Shown here: positions 38,193 through 46,108 of the stretch, piece by piece | Layout: every line of letters starts with the position of its first letter | How positions within the stretch are numbered: position 1 is the stretch's first letter | Made by a program: the position numbers and the translations under genes | Notes under the pieces: model-generated | The model's input: only the letters and a program-made list of their open reading frames with translations | Database searches by the model: none | What the model was told of the DNA's origin: nothing | Source of the DNA: Pelosinus fermentans JBW45 | GTDB taxonomy: Bacteria > Bacillota > Negativicutes > DSM-13327 | Assembly (NCBI RefSeq): GCF_000271665.2 | Contig: NZ_CP010978.1 | Span: 1,210,501 to 1,274,500 of the forward strand | Reading direction: 5' to 3' | DNA: 64,000 bases

Positions 38193-39440
38193 ATGAGACT
38201 CCACTATTTGCAGCATGTTCCATTTGAAAATCCCGGCAGTATTTTAACATGGGCAAAAGAAAATGACCATGTTATAACCAATACACAATTGTATCAAAAT
38301 GCCTCATTGCCAAAACAGCAGGATTTTGATTGGCTTGTGGTCATGGGTGGTCCAATGAATATTTATGAAGAAGAGAAATATCCATGGCTTGCCGTTGAAA
38401 AGGCATTTATCCGAGAAGCTATTGCATCTGGTAAAGTAATTATTGGTTTATGCCTGGGAGGTCAATTGATTGCCGATGCGATAGGCGGCAAGGTTACGCA
38501 AAACCCTTATAAGGAAATTGGCTGGTTTCCTATCCGCTTGAGTGAAGCAGCGCGGTTATCACCTTTGTTTTCTTTTTTTCCTGAGCAGTCAGTCGTATTT
38601 CAGTGGCATGGGGATACCTTCAGCATCCTGCCGGAAGATGCAGAGTGTATTGCCGAAAGCCAAGCCTGTAAGCATCAGGCCTTTATCTATAAAAAAAGAG
38701 TATTTGCCTTTCAATATCATATGGAAAATACGCCGGACATTATTGAGGGTCTTGTGGAAAATTGCAAAGAAGAAATGGTGCCGGATCTTTATGTGCAAAC
38801 CCCGGAAGAACTTCTGGCCCATCCTGAATATATCGAACAAAATAATAAGTGGATGAATCAATTTCTTGCACAACTGGAAAAAATGTATAGAAAGGGGGGA
38901 GCTTTGATGCATCAGATTAGTTATACGAAGCGCAATTGCACAGATCGAGAGAAAATCGAAACCTTTTTGTTGCGAGAAAGAGTAGGCGTGCTGGGCATGG
39001 TAAGCGATAGTTTGCCCTATGCCGTTCCGGTGAACTATGTGTGGCACAAGGGTTCTGTTTACTTTCATGGCATGGGTTCGGGAAAAAAGGTAAGTATCCT
39101 TTCCGATAATCCCCCTGTTATTTTCACAATCTATAAAGAACACGGGACTGTGACGGATCCGGTTCCTTGCCATGTTGATACATCCTATATGAGTGTAATG
39201 CTTTTCGGCCAGGCGGCAAAGGTGACTGATTCTGAAGAGGCTGCCGCAGTTCTCCAGAAACTGCTTGAAAAATTTATGCCTAAGTATTACAGCCATCCCT
39301 TAACCAGCACTTTGATTGAGAAGTATCGCTCGGGAATGGATGGGAATGGGGTTGCAGTTTATCGGCTAACGCCACAGGAAATGACGGCTAAAGAAAACGC
39401 GGTGGCAGCGGATCAATTGTTTAACCAAAAAGCGCAGTAA
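38193..39440 (+). CDS. Class I glutamine amidotransferase fused to FMN-binding (PNPOx-like) domain
   Basis: The single 415-residue reading has residues 1-232 as a GMP-synthase-like glutamine amidotransferase (VVMGGPMNIYEE, nucleophile Cys in GLCLGGQL, FQYHME). Residues 239-415 form a split-barrel pyridoxamine-phosphate-oxidase-like FMN protein (ERVGVLGMVSDSLPYAVPVNYVWH). The junction lies on a G6 run at 38894-38899. With five Gs the first frame would end in TGA overlapping the ATG at 38907, and AAAGGGGGG there looks like that gene's ribosome binding site. Two translationally coupled genes fused by a one-base change, or misread, is the best reading. Neither part has an obvious nitrogenase role. 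Confidence 0.75.
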   Translation: MRLHYLQHVPFENPGSILTWAKENDHVITNTQLYQNASLPKQQDFDWLVVMGGPMNIYEEEKYPWLAVEKAFIREAIASGKVIIGLCLGGQLIADAIGGKVTQNPYKEIGWFPIRLSEAARLSPLFSFFPEQSVVFQWHGDTFSILPEDAECIAESQACKHQAFIYKKRVFAFQYHMENTPDIIEGLVENCKEEMVPDLYVQTPEELLAHPEYIEQNNKWMNQFLAQLEKMYRKGGALMHQISYTKRNCTDREKIETFLLRERVGVLGMVSDSLPYAVPVNYVWHKGSVYFHGMGSGKKVSILSDNPPVIFTIYKEHGTVTDPVPCHVDTSYMSVMLFGQAAKVTDSEEAAAVLQKLLEKFMPKYYSHPLTSTLIEKYRSGMDGNGVAVYRLTPQEMTAKENAVAADQLFNQKAQ

Positions 39441-39504
39441 TTCATGATGAATTCTTTGCTATTGTCAGATCTGTTATTTGGAAGGAAAGAAAGGAATAAC
39501 GATT

Positions 39505-39587
39505 TAACCGCAGAGGCGCAGAGTACGCTGAGAAATTTTTAATTCTATCTATTTTTCTCTGTGTTCTCTGCGCCTCTGCGGTTAAAA
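39505..39587. repeat. Dispersed AACCGCAGAG repeat, two inverted arms
   Basis: AACCGCAGAGGCGCAGAG at 39505-39522 and its complement (CTCTGCGCCTCTGCGGTT, 39567-39584) flank an A/T-rich centre, with matching CTCTGTGTT sequence inside. Related copies lie at 43318, 50527 and 54026. This is a REP/MITE-like intergenic repeat of a kind found in several bacterial phyla. Confidence 0.75.
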
Positions 39588-39611
39588 ACATTGATCCCTT
39601 TTTTTAGTCTA

Positions 39612-39661
39612 CATAGAGAAGCCAACATTTTGCTGTGCAGCAGGATGTTGGCTTCTCTATG
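39612..39661. terminator. Perfect 17-bp hairpin
   Basis: CATAGAGAAGCCAACAT (39612-39628) is exactly complementary to the 3' arm ending at 39661. The loop itself contains GCTG/CAGC. No T tract follows. It lies between the dispersed repeat and hairpin element E2. No gene is present in 39441-39868. Confidence 0.55.
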
Positions 39662-39728
39662 GGAATAAATAGATTGAAAGCGATGAAACATATGGGTATA
39701 ATGAAAATAAACTAAAATCATCCTTTGT

Positions 39729-39785
39729 GTACAATGACGTACCGGTCGGATGTGCTGATGCACTCTTGAACCGGTTTTAATTTTA
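39729..39785 (+). promoter_or_regulatory. Conserved hairpin element E2
   Basis: It starts GTACAATGACGTACCGGTCG, with ACCGGT/ACCGGT and GTGC/GCAC pairings around TGAT, and is followed by TTTAATTTTAGG. It shares the GTACAA-N-GA-N-GT-N-CCG leader and stem arrangement of E1 and E3. It precedes the binding protein-GTPase-ATPase operon by about 85 bp. Confidence 0.65.
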
Positions 39786-39868
39786 GGTAAGAGAAAAAAG
39801 TTAGTAATTAAAACTAGAAAAACGGATATTCTGTAAATGATGCGATAGGAAAAGGGGGGGGGAAGGAT

Positions 39869-41107
39869 ATGGAGCAAATACAACTAACGATGACAATTGG
39901 TGAAATTATTAAGAACTATCCTGAAACACGGGAGGTATTTATTAATAATGGTTTCTCCATTTTTGCTGATGATACAGTAATACAGCAGTTGGGAGTGGTA
40001 TTAAAGTTAAAAACGGCCTTAAAAAGTAAAAATATAAACGAAGAATCTTTTATGAAGCTGCTGCAAGGAAAAATTGCAGAAACGGACAGATATAAGAACT
40101 TACAAACGACAGTGCTTGAAAATGACTCAAACCACTTAAATATGTTGTCCCTATTGCCTTGTCCATTAAAAGTTCCCATGCAAGGGGAATTAAAATTATT
40201 TCTGGACTACTTGCGTGAAGAAAAAAATCTGCCCTTGAATTACTGCATCGAATCTTTTTTCAATGATCATTTAGATTATGAAGATTATCTGGAGCATTTT
40301 GAAGAGGCTGATGAAATACCTGATATCATCATGACTGCTGGCTATGGCTTTTTTTATAAAAAATTCATGGATCGTTTTGTTGCCAAAGGAGTCTTTGCTG
40401 ACGTGATCAATCGTCCAGTAAATTCTCGTTTGGCTGAGGCTGGTATCATTGATCCTGATGGACATTTTACAGTGATTGGTGCCAATGTTCTTGTTATGGT
40501 AGTGGATAAAAATCGTTTAGGAAACATTCCTATACCTAAGACCTGGGGAGATTTATTAAAACCTGAATATGAAAATAAAGTAGTGATGCGTGGTCATGGC
40601 GACACGTTTTGTGATGTAGTGCAGCTTAACTATTATAAAGATTATGGGGCAGCGGGAGTGGAGCAATTAGGACGGTCCGTAAAGTATGGACTCCATCCGG
40701 CACAAATGGTAAAAGAGCTTACCAGCAGCCGCAAAGATGTGCCGCCCATTCATATTATGCCTTACTTTTTTTACAAAACTATGAAGGAGTCTGACCATAT
40801 AAGAATCCTATGGCCCGAAGATGGAATCTTAACCTATCCCATATCTGTATTGATCAAAGCGGATAAAATGCAAGAACTGCAAGAATTAGCGGAGTATCTG
40901 ACCGGTCCAGAAATTGCACGGATTTGCGCAGAAGCTTATTTCCCGGCGACCCATGGGGATGTAAAAGTGAACCTTCCTGAACATGTGAAATTAAAATGGC
41001 TGGGCTGGGATTTTATTAAAAGCAATGATATGAAATATCTCGTGGAAACCATGAATGATACCTTTATGCGGGTATATCGTGAGGGAGGAAAAGAAGTATG
41101 CAGCTAA
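39869..41107 (+). CDS. Cytosolic substrate-binding-like protein with DUF1858-like N-domain
   Basis: The 412-residue protein starts with a DUF1858-like helical domain (residues 8-50, MTIGEIIKNYPETREVFINN). A type II periplasmic-binding-protein fold similar to extracellular solute-binding proteins for iron or oxyanions follows (IPIPKTWGDLLKPEYENKVV, then YPISVLIKADKMQELQ). There is no signal peptide or lipobox, so unlike transporter partners it should stay in the cytoplasm. LPCPLKVPM at 96-104 carries a Cys. Its gene overlaps the next by 10 bp, implying coupled translation, and hairpin E2 lies upstream. Binding a metal oxyanion or cofactor inside the cell is inference. Confidence 0.7.
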   Translation: MEQIQLTMTIGEIIKNYPETREVFINNGFSIFADDTVIQQLGVVLKLKTALKSKNINEESFMKLLQGKIAETDRYKNLQTTVLENDSNHLNMLSLLPCPLKVPMQGELKLFLDYLREEKNLPLNYCIESFFNDHLDYEDYLEHFEEADEIPDIIMTAGYGFFYKKFMDRFVAKGVFADVINRPVNSRLAEAGIIDPDGHFTVIGANVLVMVVDKNRLGNIPIPKTWGDLLKPEYENKVVMRGHGDTFCDVVQLNYYKDYGAAGVEQLGRSVKYGLHPAQMVKELTSSRKDVPPIHIMPYFFYKTMKESDHIRILWPEDGILTYPISVLIKADKMQELQELAEYLTGPEIARICAEAYFPATHGDVKVNLPEHVKLKWLGWDFIKSNDMKYLVETMNDTFMRVYREGGKEVCS

Positions 41108-41784
41108 TTACTGTTGCCGGACCACCTTCGGCGGGGAAAACTTCCGTTATGTTAAAGATCATTGAAACTCTCCAGGAAGAAACGCTGAAAGTGGGTGTGA
41201 TCAAGTTTGATTGCTTGTCTACCCAGGATCAGATTCTCTATCAAAAAAAAGGCATCGAGGCAAAGATTGGTCTGTCGGGAAATCTTTGTCCAGATCATTT
41301 TTTTGTAAGTAATGTTCAGGATTGCTTAACATGGTCGCAAAAAAATAATTTAGATATGTTAATTACGGAGAGTGCTGGTTTGTGCAATCGGTGTTCTCCT
41401 CATATTCGTGATGTCATGGCAGTTTGCGTGATTGACAATTTGAGCGGAGTGAATACCCCAAGAAAAGTCGGACCCATGTTAAAATTAGCCGATATCGTCA
41501 TTATAACGAAAGGTGATATCGTTTCCCAAGCGGAGCGGGAGGTCTTTGCTTTTCGGGTAAAGCAGGCAAATCCAAGTGCAATCATTGTCCATGTAAATGG
41601 TATTACTGGTCAGGGGGCTAGGGAAGTTGGTCAACTCTTTAAAGGAGCTCAAGGTGTGGATAGCCTTACAGATTATCATCTGCGCTTTTCTATGCCGGCA
41701 GCTACTTGTTCCTATTGCTTGGGACAAACTCGTATCGGGCAAAACTTTCAAATGGGTAATGTTCGCAAAATGGATCTTAGCTAG
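41098..41784 (+). CDS. HypB/CooC-like P-loop GTPase with paired Cys motifs
   Basis: The 228-residue protein is of the SIMIBI nickel/metal-insertion GTPase group. The Walker A is GPPSAGKTS (residues 8-16), a switch-like segment follows ITESAGLCNRCSP, and TKGD (137-140) is the guanine-specificity motif. Cysteine pairs C96-N-R-C99 and C204-S-Y-C207 suit metal binding. HypB and CooC use NTP hydrolysis to load Ni into hydrogenase or CO dehydrogenase. Here the neighbours are a cytosolic binding-like protein and an orphan ABC ATPase, so a metallochaperone for another metal, perhaps Mo, is possible but unproven. Confidence 0.75.
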   Translation: MQLITVAGPPSAGKTSVMLKIIETLQEETLKVGVIKFDCLSTQDQILYQKKGIEAKIGLSGNLCPDHFFVSNVQDCLTWSQKNNLDMLITESAGLCNRCSPHIRDVMAVCVIDNLSGVNTPRKVGPMLKLADIVIITKGDIVSQAEREVFAFRVKQANPSAIIVHVNGITGQGAREVGQLFKGAQGVDSLTDYHLRFSMPAATCSYCLGQTRIGQNFQMGNVRKMDLS

Positions 41785-41836
41785 AAGTAGATCGCATTGT
41801 AGTAAGGTAGGTTGTTATTAGGAAGGTGGGTTTGTA

Positions 41837-42856
41837 ATGTGGGATCATTTGTCTGTAATGACAGTAAAACAATTGTTTACTTCATATCCTTATGCGACGG
41901 ATTTTTTTTCGTCGCTGCCAAATCTTCAGCAAAGTGAGGAATCTTCTGTTGCGGCATATTTCGCTGCTATCGAGGAAGATACGCTGCAAGATTTAGGAAT
42001 TGGTCGACAAGAGCTTTTAGATCAGTTTCTTTCTTTTATGCTGCAAATGGAAAAATTAAAAGAAGATAAGGTTAAAATTGAGTCCATTACTATTATAGGC
42101 GGCAGGGACAAGCAGGGAAAAGTCGAAGACATAGAACTAACGATACATGCGGGTGAAATTGTCTGCATTGTGGGACCTACTGGTTCCGGCAAGAGCCGAT
42201 TACTTGCTGATATTGAATGGGTAGCACAACATGATACACCGACCAATCGCAAAATATTGATCAATGGACAGCTGCCTGATATGAGATGCCGATTTTCTGT
42301 TGAACATAAGCTAGTAGCCCAGCTTTCTCAAAATATGAATTTTATTATGGATCTATCTGTAGAAGAATTTGTCAGTATGCATGCAGAAAGCAGGATGCTG
42401 GAGAATATAGAAGAAGTAACCAGTCATATTATCGCCAAAGCCAACGAATTGGCCGGAGAACAATTTAACCCCGATACACCTGTTACCTCTTTAAGTGGAG
42501 GTCAGTCTAGGGCTTTAATGATTGCCGATACAGCCTATTTAAGTTCGTCCCCCATTGTACTGATTGACGAAATCGAAAATGCCGGTATTGATCGTCAAAA
42601 TGCGTTGCGATTACTCATTGATAAGCAAAAAATAGTACTAATGGCAACTCATGATCCTATTTTGGCGCTAATGGGGGATAAACGAATTGTTATCAAAAAT
42701 GGCGGTATCAGTAAGGTAATTGAAACTTCTGAGAAAGAAAGAGAAAATTTAATCTTATTAACACAAATCGATCGAAAGATGTTAGCGATTCGAGAAGTGT
42801 TGCGTAGCGGTGGACGAATTAATGAAATTCCCGTGGAGTTGGAGGAAATAATTTAA
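41837..42856 (+). CDS. Orphan ABC-type ATPase with DUF1858-like N-terminus
   Basis: Residues 1-70 resemble the DUF1858-like helix seen in the gene at 39869 (MTVKQLFTSYPYATDFFSSL). An ABC nucleotide-binding domain follows, with Walker A GPTGSGKSR at 113-121, signature LSGGQSRALM, Walker B IVLIDEIENAG and H-loop MATHDP. No permease gene is near it, so it may be a soluble ABC ATPase, like those in Fe-S or metal-insertion machines, rather than a transporter part. AAGGTGG precedes the ATG at 41837. It is the third gene of the E2 operon, followed by a terminator at 42885-42910. Confidence 0.75.
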   Translation: MWDHLSVMTVKQLFTSYPYATDFFSSLPNLQQSEESSVAAYFAAIEEDTLQDLGIGRQELLDQFLSFMLQMEKLKEDKVKIESITIIGGRDKQGKVEDIELTIHAGEIVCIVGPTGSGKSRLLADIEWVAQHDTPTNRKILINGQLPDMRCRFSVEHKLVAQLSQNMNFIMDLSVEEFVSMHAESRMLENIEEVTSHIIAKANELAGEQFNPDTPVTSLSGGQSRALMIADTAYLSSSPIVLIDEIENAGIDRQNALRLLIDKQKIVLMATHDPILALMGDKRIVIKNGGISKVIETSEKERENLILLTQIDRKMLAIREVLRSGGRINEIPVELEEII

Positions 42857-42884
42857 TACGAATCGTGGTGCAAAAAAAGATCAT

Positions 42885-42910
42885 AAAAAAGCAATGTGTA
42901 TTGCTTTTTT
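42885..42910 (+). terminator. Terminator of the E2 operon
   Basis: AAAAAAGCAA pairs with TTGCTTTTTT around TGTGTA, ending in a T tract. Confidence 0.8.
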
Positions 42911-43011
42911 AAAGTATATTTATGTTGAAAAGAATGTAAGATAATGCTAAAGTTTGCATTAAAGGAGCTTGTTCTTTCGTACAAAACTATAATAGAAAAG
43001 GGGATATTACG

Positions 43012-43215
43012 ATGAAAATCAGCGGTAGAAACAAATTGCAAGGTATTGTCAAAGAGGTTGTAAAGGGCAGCGTAATGGCCAAAGTTGTAGTTGACTATAA
43101 AGGTGATGAAATTGTCGCTACTATCACTGTGGATTCCATTGATGATTTAGGATTAAAAGTTGGAGATGAAGTCACTGCTTTGATCAAGTCCACAGAAGTT
43201 ATGATCATAAAATAA
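43012..43215 (+). CDS. mop: Molbindin (single Mop/TOBE domain)
   Basis: The 67-residue Mop-domain protein (MKISGRNKLQGIVKEVVKGS, then VKVVVDYKGDEIVATIT-like strands, ending TALIKSTEVMIIK) matches the molybdate-binding OB-fold of Mop and the ModE/ModC C-termini. Such small Mop proteins assemble as hexamers that store molybdate or tungstate in the cytosol. The ATG at 43012 has an AAAAGGGG site. It is a separate unit between two terminators, next to modABC. Length is normal (about 68). Confidence 0.93.
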   Translation: MKISGRNKLQGIVKEVVKGSVMAKVVVDYKGDEIVATITVDSIDDLGLKVGDEVTALIKSTEVMIIK

Positions 43216-43222
43216 TAATTTT

Positions 43223-43268
43223 ACATATAAAAAGAAGGCGATTCGTGAATCGCCTTCTTTTTATATGT
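43223..43268. terminator. Perfect bidirectional terminator
   Basis: A 22-bp perfect stem, arms ACATATAAAAAGAAGGCGAT and TC against their complement, with a two-base centre. A and T tracts on both sides serve both mop and the leftward modC. Confidence 0.85.
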
Positions 43269-43317
43269 TAGCAAGTATATGATTTTGTTAAAGAAGACAG
43301 GAAGAAATGAAAGGAAC

Positions 43318-43352
<35 letters not shown>

Positions 43353-43385
43353 AAAATATGTGTTAACGTTTTTCTCTTATTAGCA

Positions 43386-44090
43386 CTAATAAAAATATTG
43401 AAAAGAACTCCTAGTTGGTTTACCATTGGCATTCATATTCCAAGAAGGTGGTGGCTCAGACACTTGTTGCCCTTGGTGGAGAAATAAGACTTCGCTGCCT
43501 ATTGCCTGGGCTTCTTCTGGTGAATGGGTGACAAGGACGAAGGGAATGTTCCAGATTTCCTGCAGTCTTTTTAGTTCATCCTGCAATTCGTAGCGACTTT
43601 GGGCATCAAGAGCAGATAAGGGTTCGTCGAGTAAAAGGATCTGAGGCTCAGCCATTAATGCACGAGCCATAGCCACACGTTGTTTTTCACCACCGGATAA
43701 TTGGCTTATGGAGCGGTGGGGTAGATGTTCGATTTTTAATAAAGTAATCAGCTTTTCGTATAATTCATTGGCTTCTTGGCTGGGAGTTTTTACACCATAC
43801 CAAATATTATGCTTAACATTCATGTGGGGAAACAGTGCGAAGTCCTGAAACATATAGCTGACATTTCTCTTTTTAGGTGGTAAATGAATAGTTTTCGTGG
43901 AAGAATAAAAAACAGTATCATTAGAAACAATACTGCCTTCATCTGGTTTCAGTAAACCTGCAATACAGCGCAAGATGGTTGTTTTACCACAGCCGGAAGG
44001 ACCAAATAAAACAATGGTTTTATTAGGAGCAGTAAAAGAGATATTCAGAGTAAAATCAGATAATTTTTTTTTGATATCTACTGTTAGCAT
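43386..44090 (-). CDS. modC: Molybdate ABC transporter ATPase
   Basis: The 234-residue nucleotide-binding subunit has Walker A GPSGCGKTT, signature LSGGEKQRVAMARAL, Walker B ILLLDEPLSALD and H-loop VLVTHSPEEA. It lacks the C-terminal Mop domain present in E. coli ModC, which is compensated by the free-standing mop gene at 43012. It follows modB after 16 bp in the same minus-strand operon. It powers uptake of molybdate through ModB. Confidence 0.92.
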   Translation of the reverse strand: MLTVDIKKKLSDFTLNISFTAPNKTIVLFGPSGCGKTTILRCIAGLLKPDEGSIVSNDTVFYSSTKTIHLPPKKRNVSYMFQDFALFPHMNVKHNIWYGVKTPSQEANELYEKLITLLKIEHLPHRSISQLSGGEKQRVAMARALMAEPQILLLDEPLSALDAQSRYELQDELKRLQEIWNIPFVLVTHSPEEAQAIGSEVLFLHQGQQVSEPPPSWNMNANGKPTRSSFQYFY

Positions 44091-44106
44091 GCTGTGCTCC
44101 TTCCTT

Positions 44107-44775
44107 TTAGTGCAAAGTAATGTTTTTTCCTTTCCAATGGTTTAATCCGAAAATAATAGAAAAGGTGATTACGCTGATAATGATTACATACATCCCTGCT
44201 GTTATTAAGTCATTTGATTCTGTGGCAAAATAAATTGCCAATGGAATGGTTTGTGTCTTACCGGGAATATTACCGGCAATCATAATGGTAGCGCCAAATT
44301 CTCCTAAGGTTCTTGCAAAGGATAATACTAAACCGGATACCAGCCCCGGCCAGGATAATGGCATGGTAACCGTCCAAAATACCCGCCATTCGCTAGCTCC
44401 TAAAGTACGGGCAGCATCTTCTAGTGTTTTATCGATACCTTCAAATGCTGCCTTAGTGCTCTGGTACATTAGCGGAAAGGATACAACAGTACCTGCCAGA
44501 ACAGCTGCAGATTGCGTAAAAATAATTTGCATGTCAAAATATTTCGTTAGAAGAATTCCTACGGGTCCTTGTTTACCAACTAAGATTAACAGTAAAAATC
44601 CAATGACGACAGGAGGCAAGACCAAAGGGAGAGTAAACAAAGATTCGAGGGCTGCTTTGCCTGGGATATCGGTGCTGCGCATGACATTAGCCGATAATAC
44701 GCCAAGAAAAAATACAAAGAGCACTGAAATAGATGCAACCTTGATTGAAAGAATAACGGGCTGCCATTCGACCAT
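44107..44775 (-). CDS. modB: Molybdate ABC transporter permease
   Basis: The 222-residue integral membrane subunit has about five to six helices and the ModB EAA loop (AARTLGASEWRVFWTVTMPL) that docks ModC. ARTLGEFGATIMIAGNIPGK is the typical ModB segment. It is encoded 152 bp after modA, and the gap holds a 102-bp imperfect palindrome. It partners with ModA (44927-45730) and ModC. Tungstate transport cannot be excluded by sequence, but the pattern is ModB rather than TupB. Confidence 0.92.
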   Translation of the reverse strand: MVEWQPVILSIKVASISVLFVFFLGVLSANVMRSTDIPGKAALESLFTLPLVLPPVVIGFLLLILVGKQGPVGILLTKYFDMQIIFTQSAAVLAGTVVSFPLMYQSTKAAFEGIDKTLEDAARTLGASEWRVFWTVTMPLSWPGLVSGLVLSFARTLGEFGATIMIAGNIPGKTQTIPLAIYFATESNDLITAGMYVIIISVITFSIIFGLNHWKGKNITLH

Positions 44776-44816
44776 ACGTTTTCACCTGCACCATCTTGTT
44801 AAATTTGTATTATATA

Positions 44817-44918
44817 AAACGCACTAAGGACTGCTTATATCTGGAAAGTGAAAGATACTATCGCTCTTTGCGTAACGTCTTTTTCACAATATCCTGACGG
44901 CTAATCGTTAGTGCGTTT
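44817..44918. repeat. 102-bp structured element between modA and modB
   Basis: Terminal arms AAACGCACTAA and TTAGTGCGTTT (11 bp perfect) enclose GTGAA/TTCAC and a small GCG/CGC hairpin, giving a long imperfect palindrome. No T tract follows. It may be a MITE-like insertion or an RNA that lowers modBC relative to modA. Confidence 0.6.
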
Positions 44919-44926
44919 GTAACTGA

Positions 44927-45730
44927 TTATTTACTCATGGTAAAACCGTATTTTTCAAAAATAGCTTTGCATTCCGGAGTGCTTAAATAGGCAAGAAAAT
45001 CGGCAGCTGCTTTTTCTTGTTTGGTTCCTGATAAAACTGCCGCTGGATAAAGAATTGGCTGGTGAGAACCTTCTGGTGCAGTAGCTGCGACTTTCACTTT
45101 GTCACTGGATACGGCATCCGTTTTGTAAACGATACCCGCTTCTACGTTGCCTGTCTCCACATAAGTTAAGACGGTACGAACATCTTTGGCAAGAACCGCT
45201 TTACTTTGTATTTTATCCCAGATTCCCAATTTCTTTAGAACTTCCTGTGCATATTGTCCTGCTGGTACCGATCCTGTTTCACCAATACTTACTTTTTGAA
45301 CATCGTTCTTTGTTAAATCTTCATATTTGGTGATGTTGAGGGTAGAGGCTGTAGGAACAATCACAACGAGTTTGTTCTCTACTAAGTTTTTGCGTGTAGC
45401 CTTATTTACCAGGTTTTTTTCTTCTAAGTCATTCATCTGTTTTGGTGCTGCGGAAATAAAAATGTCAGCGGGAGCACCTTGTTCGATTTGCTTTTGTAAA
45501 GCACCTGAGGCTCCAAGATTATAGACTAGCTTAACATTGGCATTTTTTGTTTCATAGTTCTTTTGGATTTCAGCAAGAGCATCCTTTAAACTGACAGCGG
45601 CAGAAACGTTTAGCTCAACTTTCTGCGGTGGTGCGGCTGGAGTTGCTGGTTTTTCGCCACCACATCCTGTGGTTATTGCAGCTATTATTAGTAAGGCTGC
45701 AATTAAAAATAATAACAAATGTTTTTTCAA
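44927..45730 (-). CDS. modA: Molybdate-binding lipoprotein ModA (first)
   Basis: The 267-residue substrate-binding protein has a signal peptide ending in the lipobox TTGCG, so it is anchored outside the cytoplasmic membrane. The ModA core appears as SAAVSLKDALAEIQK, GASGALQKQIEQGAPADIFIS, GETGSVPAGQYA and VETGNVEAGIVYKTDA. The Ser and Tyr segments match molybdate contacts. GGGGAGG precedes the ATG. About 300 bp upstream on its strand lies hairpin E3, probably its control element. It heads modABC. Confidence 0.95.
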   Translation of the reverse strand: MKKHLLLFLIAALLIIAAITTGCGGEKPATPAAPPQKVELNVSAAVSLKDALAEIQKNYETKNANVKLVYNLGASGALQKQIEQGAPADIFISAAPKQMNDLEEKNLVNKATRKNLVENKLVVIVPTASTLNITKYEDLTKNDVQKVSIGETGSVPAGQYAQEVLKKLGIWDKIQSKAVLAKDVRTVLTYVETGNVEAGIVYKTDAVSSDKVKVAATAPEGSHQPILYPAAVLSGTKQEKAAADFLAYLSTPECKAIFEKYGFTMSK

Positions 45731-46108
45731 TGAATTTTCCTCCCCGATTTTTAATTTGAATAGTTCACTCTATAAAAAAACAACTAACATAGCCCAACAG
45801 AACTAGATTAGTTGATACAACATCGTATCTTTATATTAAATAAAAGCAATGAACTATAATAACAGGATATATGTAAAGTAATAGTGACTTTATAATTAAA
45901 ATACTACAAAATGATACCAGAGTCAATATAAAAGTCTTTGTTTTTATGTTATAAAAGGATTGAATAATATATATCAGTGAGTTATAATTGGGTTAAGTTT
46001 AATATAATACTGTTTGGTGGAAATGCAACCAAATTGTGTGTACAAAGAAGTACCGGCTGAACATTATTATGTTCTCAGCCGGTACTTCTTTTGTAAAAAA
46101 ATGAAATA
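45731..46108. other. modA upstream region
   Basis: A/T-rich intergenic DNA with no gene. It holds E3 (46040-46093) at its far end and presumably the modA promoter, which I cannot pin down. Confidence 0.4.
46040..46093. promoter_or_regulatory. Conserved hairpin element E3
   Basis: It reads GTACAAAGAAGTACCGGCTG, then a 16-bp perfect stem AAGAAGTACCGGCTGA with its complement around a 14-nt loop. It is near-symmetric, and the minus strand reads ACAAAAGAAGTACCGGCTGA toward modA. It shares the E1/E2 leader and stem. It may double as a terminator of the HTH-PBP gene. Confidence 0.65.

Noticed and set aside
38589-39296. 235-codon reverse-strand frame
   Set aside because: It lies opposite the amidotransferase/FMN-protein gene, whose motifs are plain; the reverse product has no recognisable domain.
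44817-44918. c-di-GMP riboswitch (contains ACGCAAAG on the minus strand)
   Set aside because: Only that word matches; the flanking aptamer helices and GCCAGGTTGCC segment are absent.
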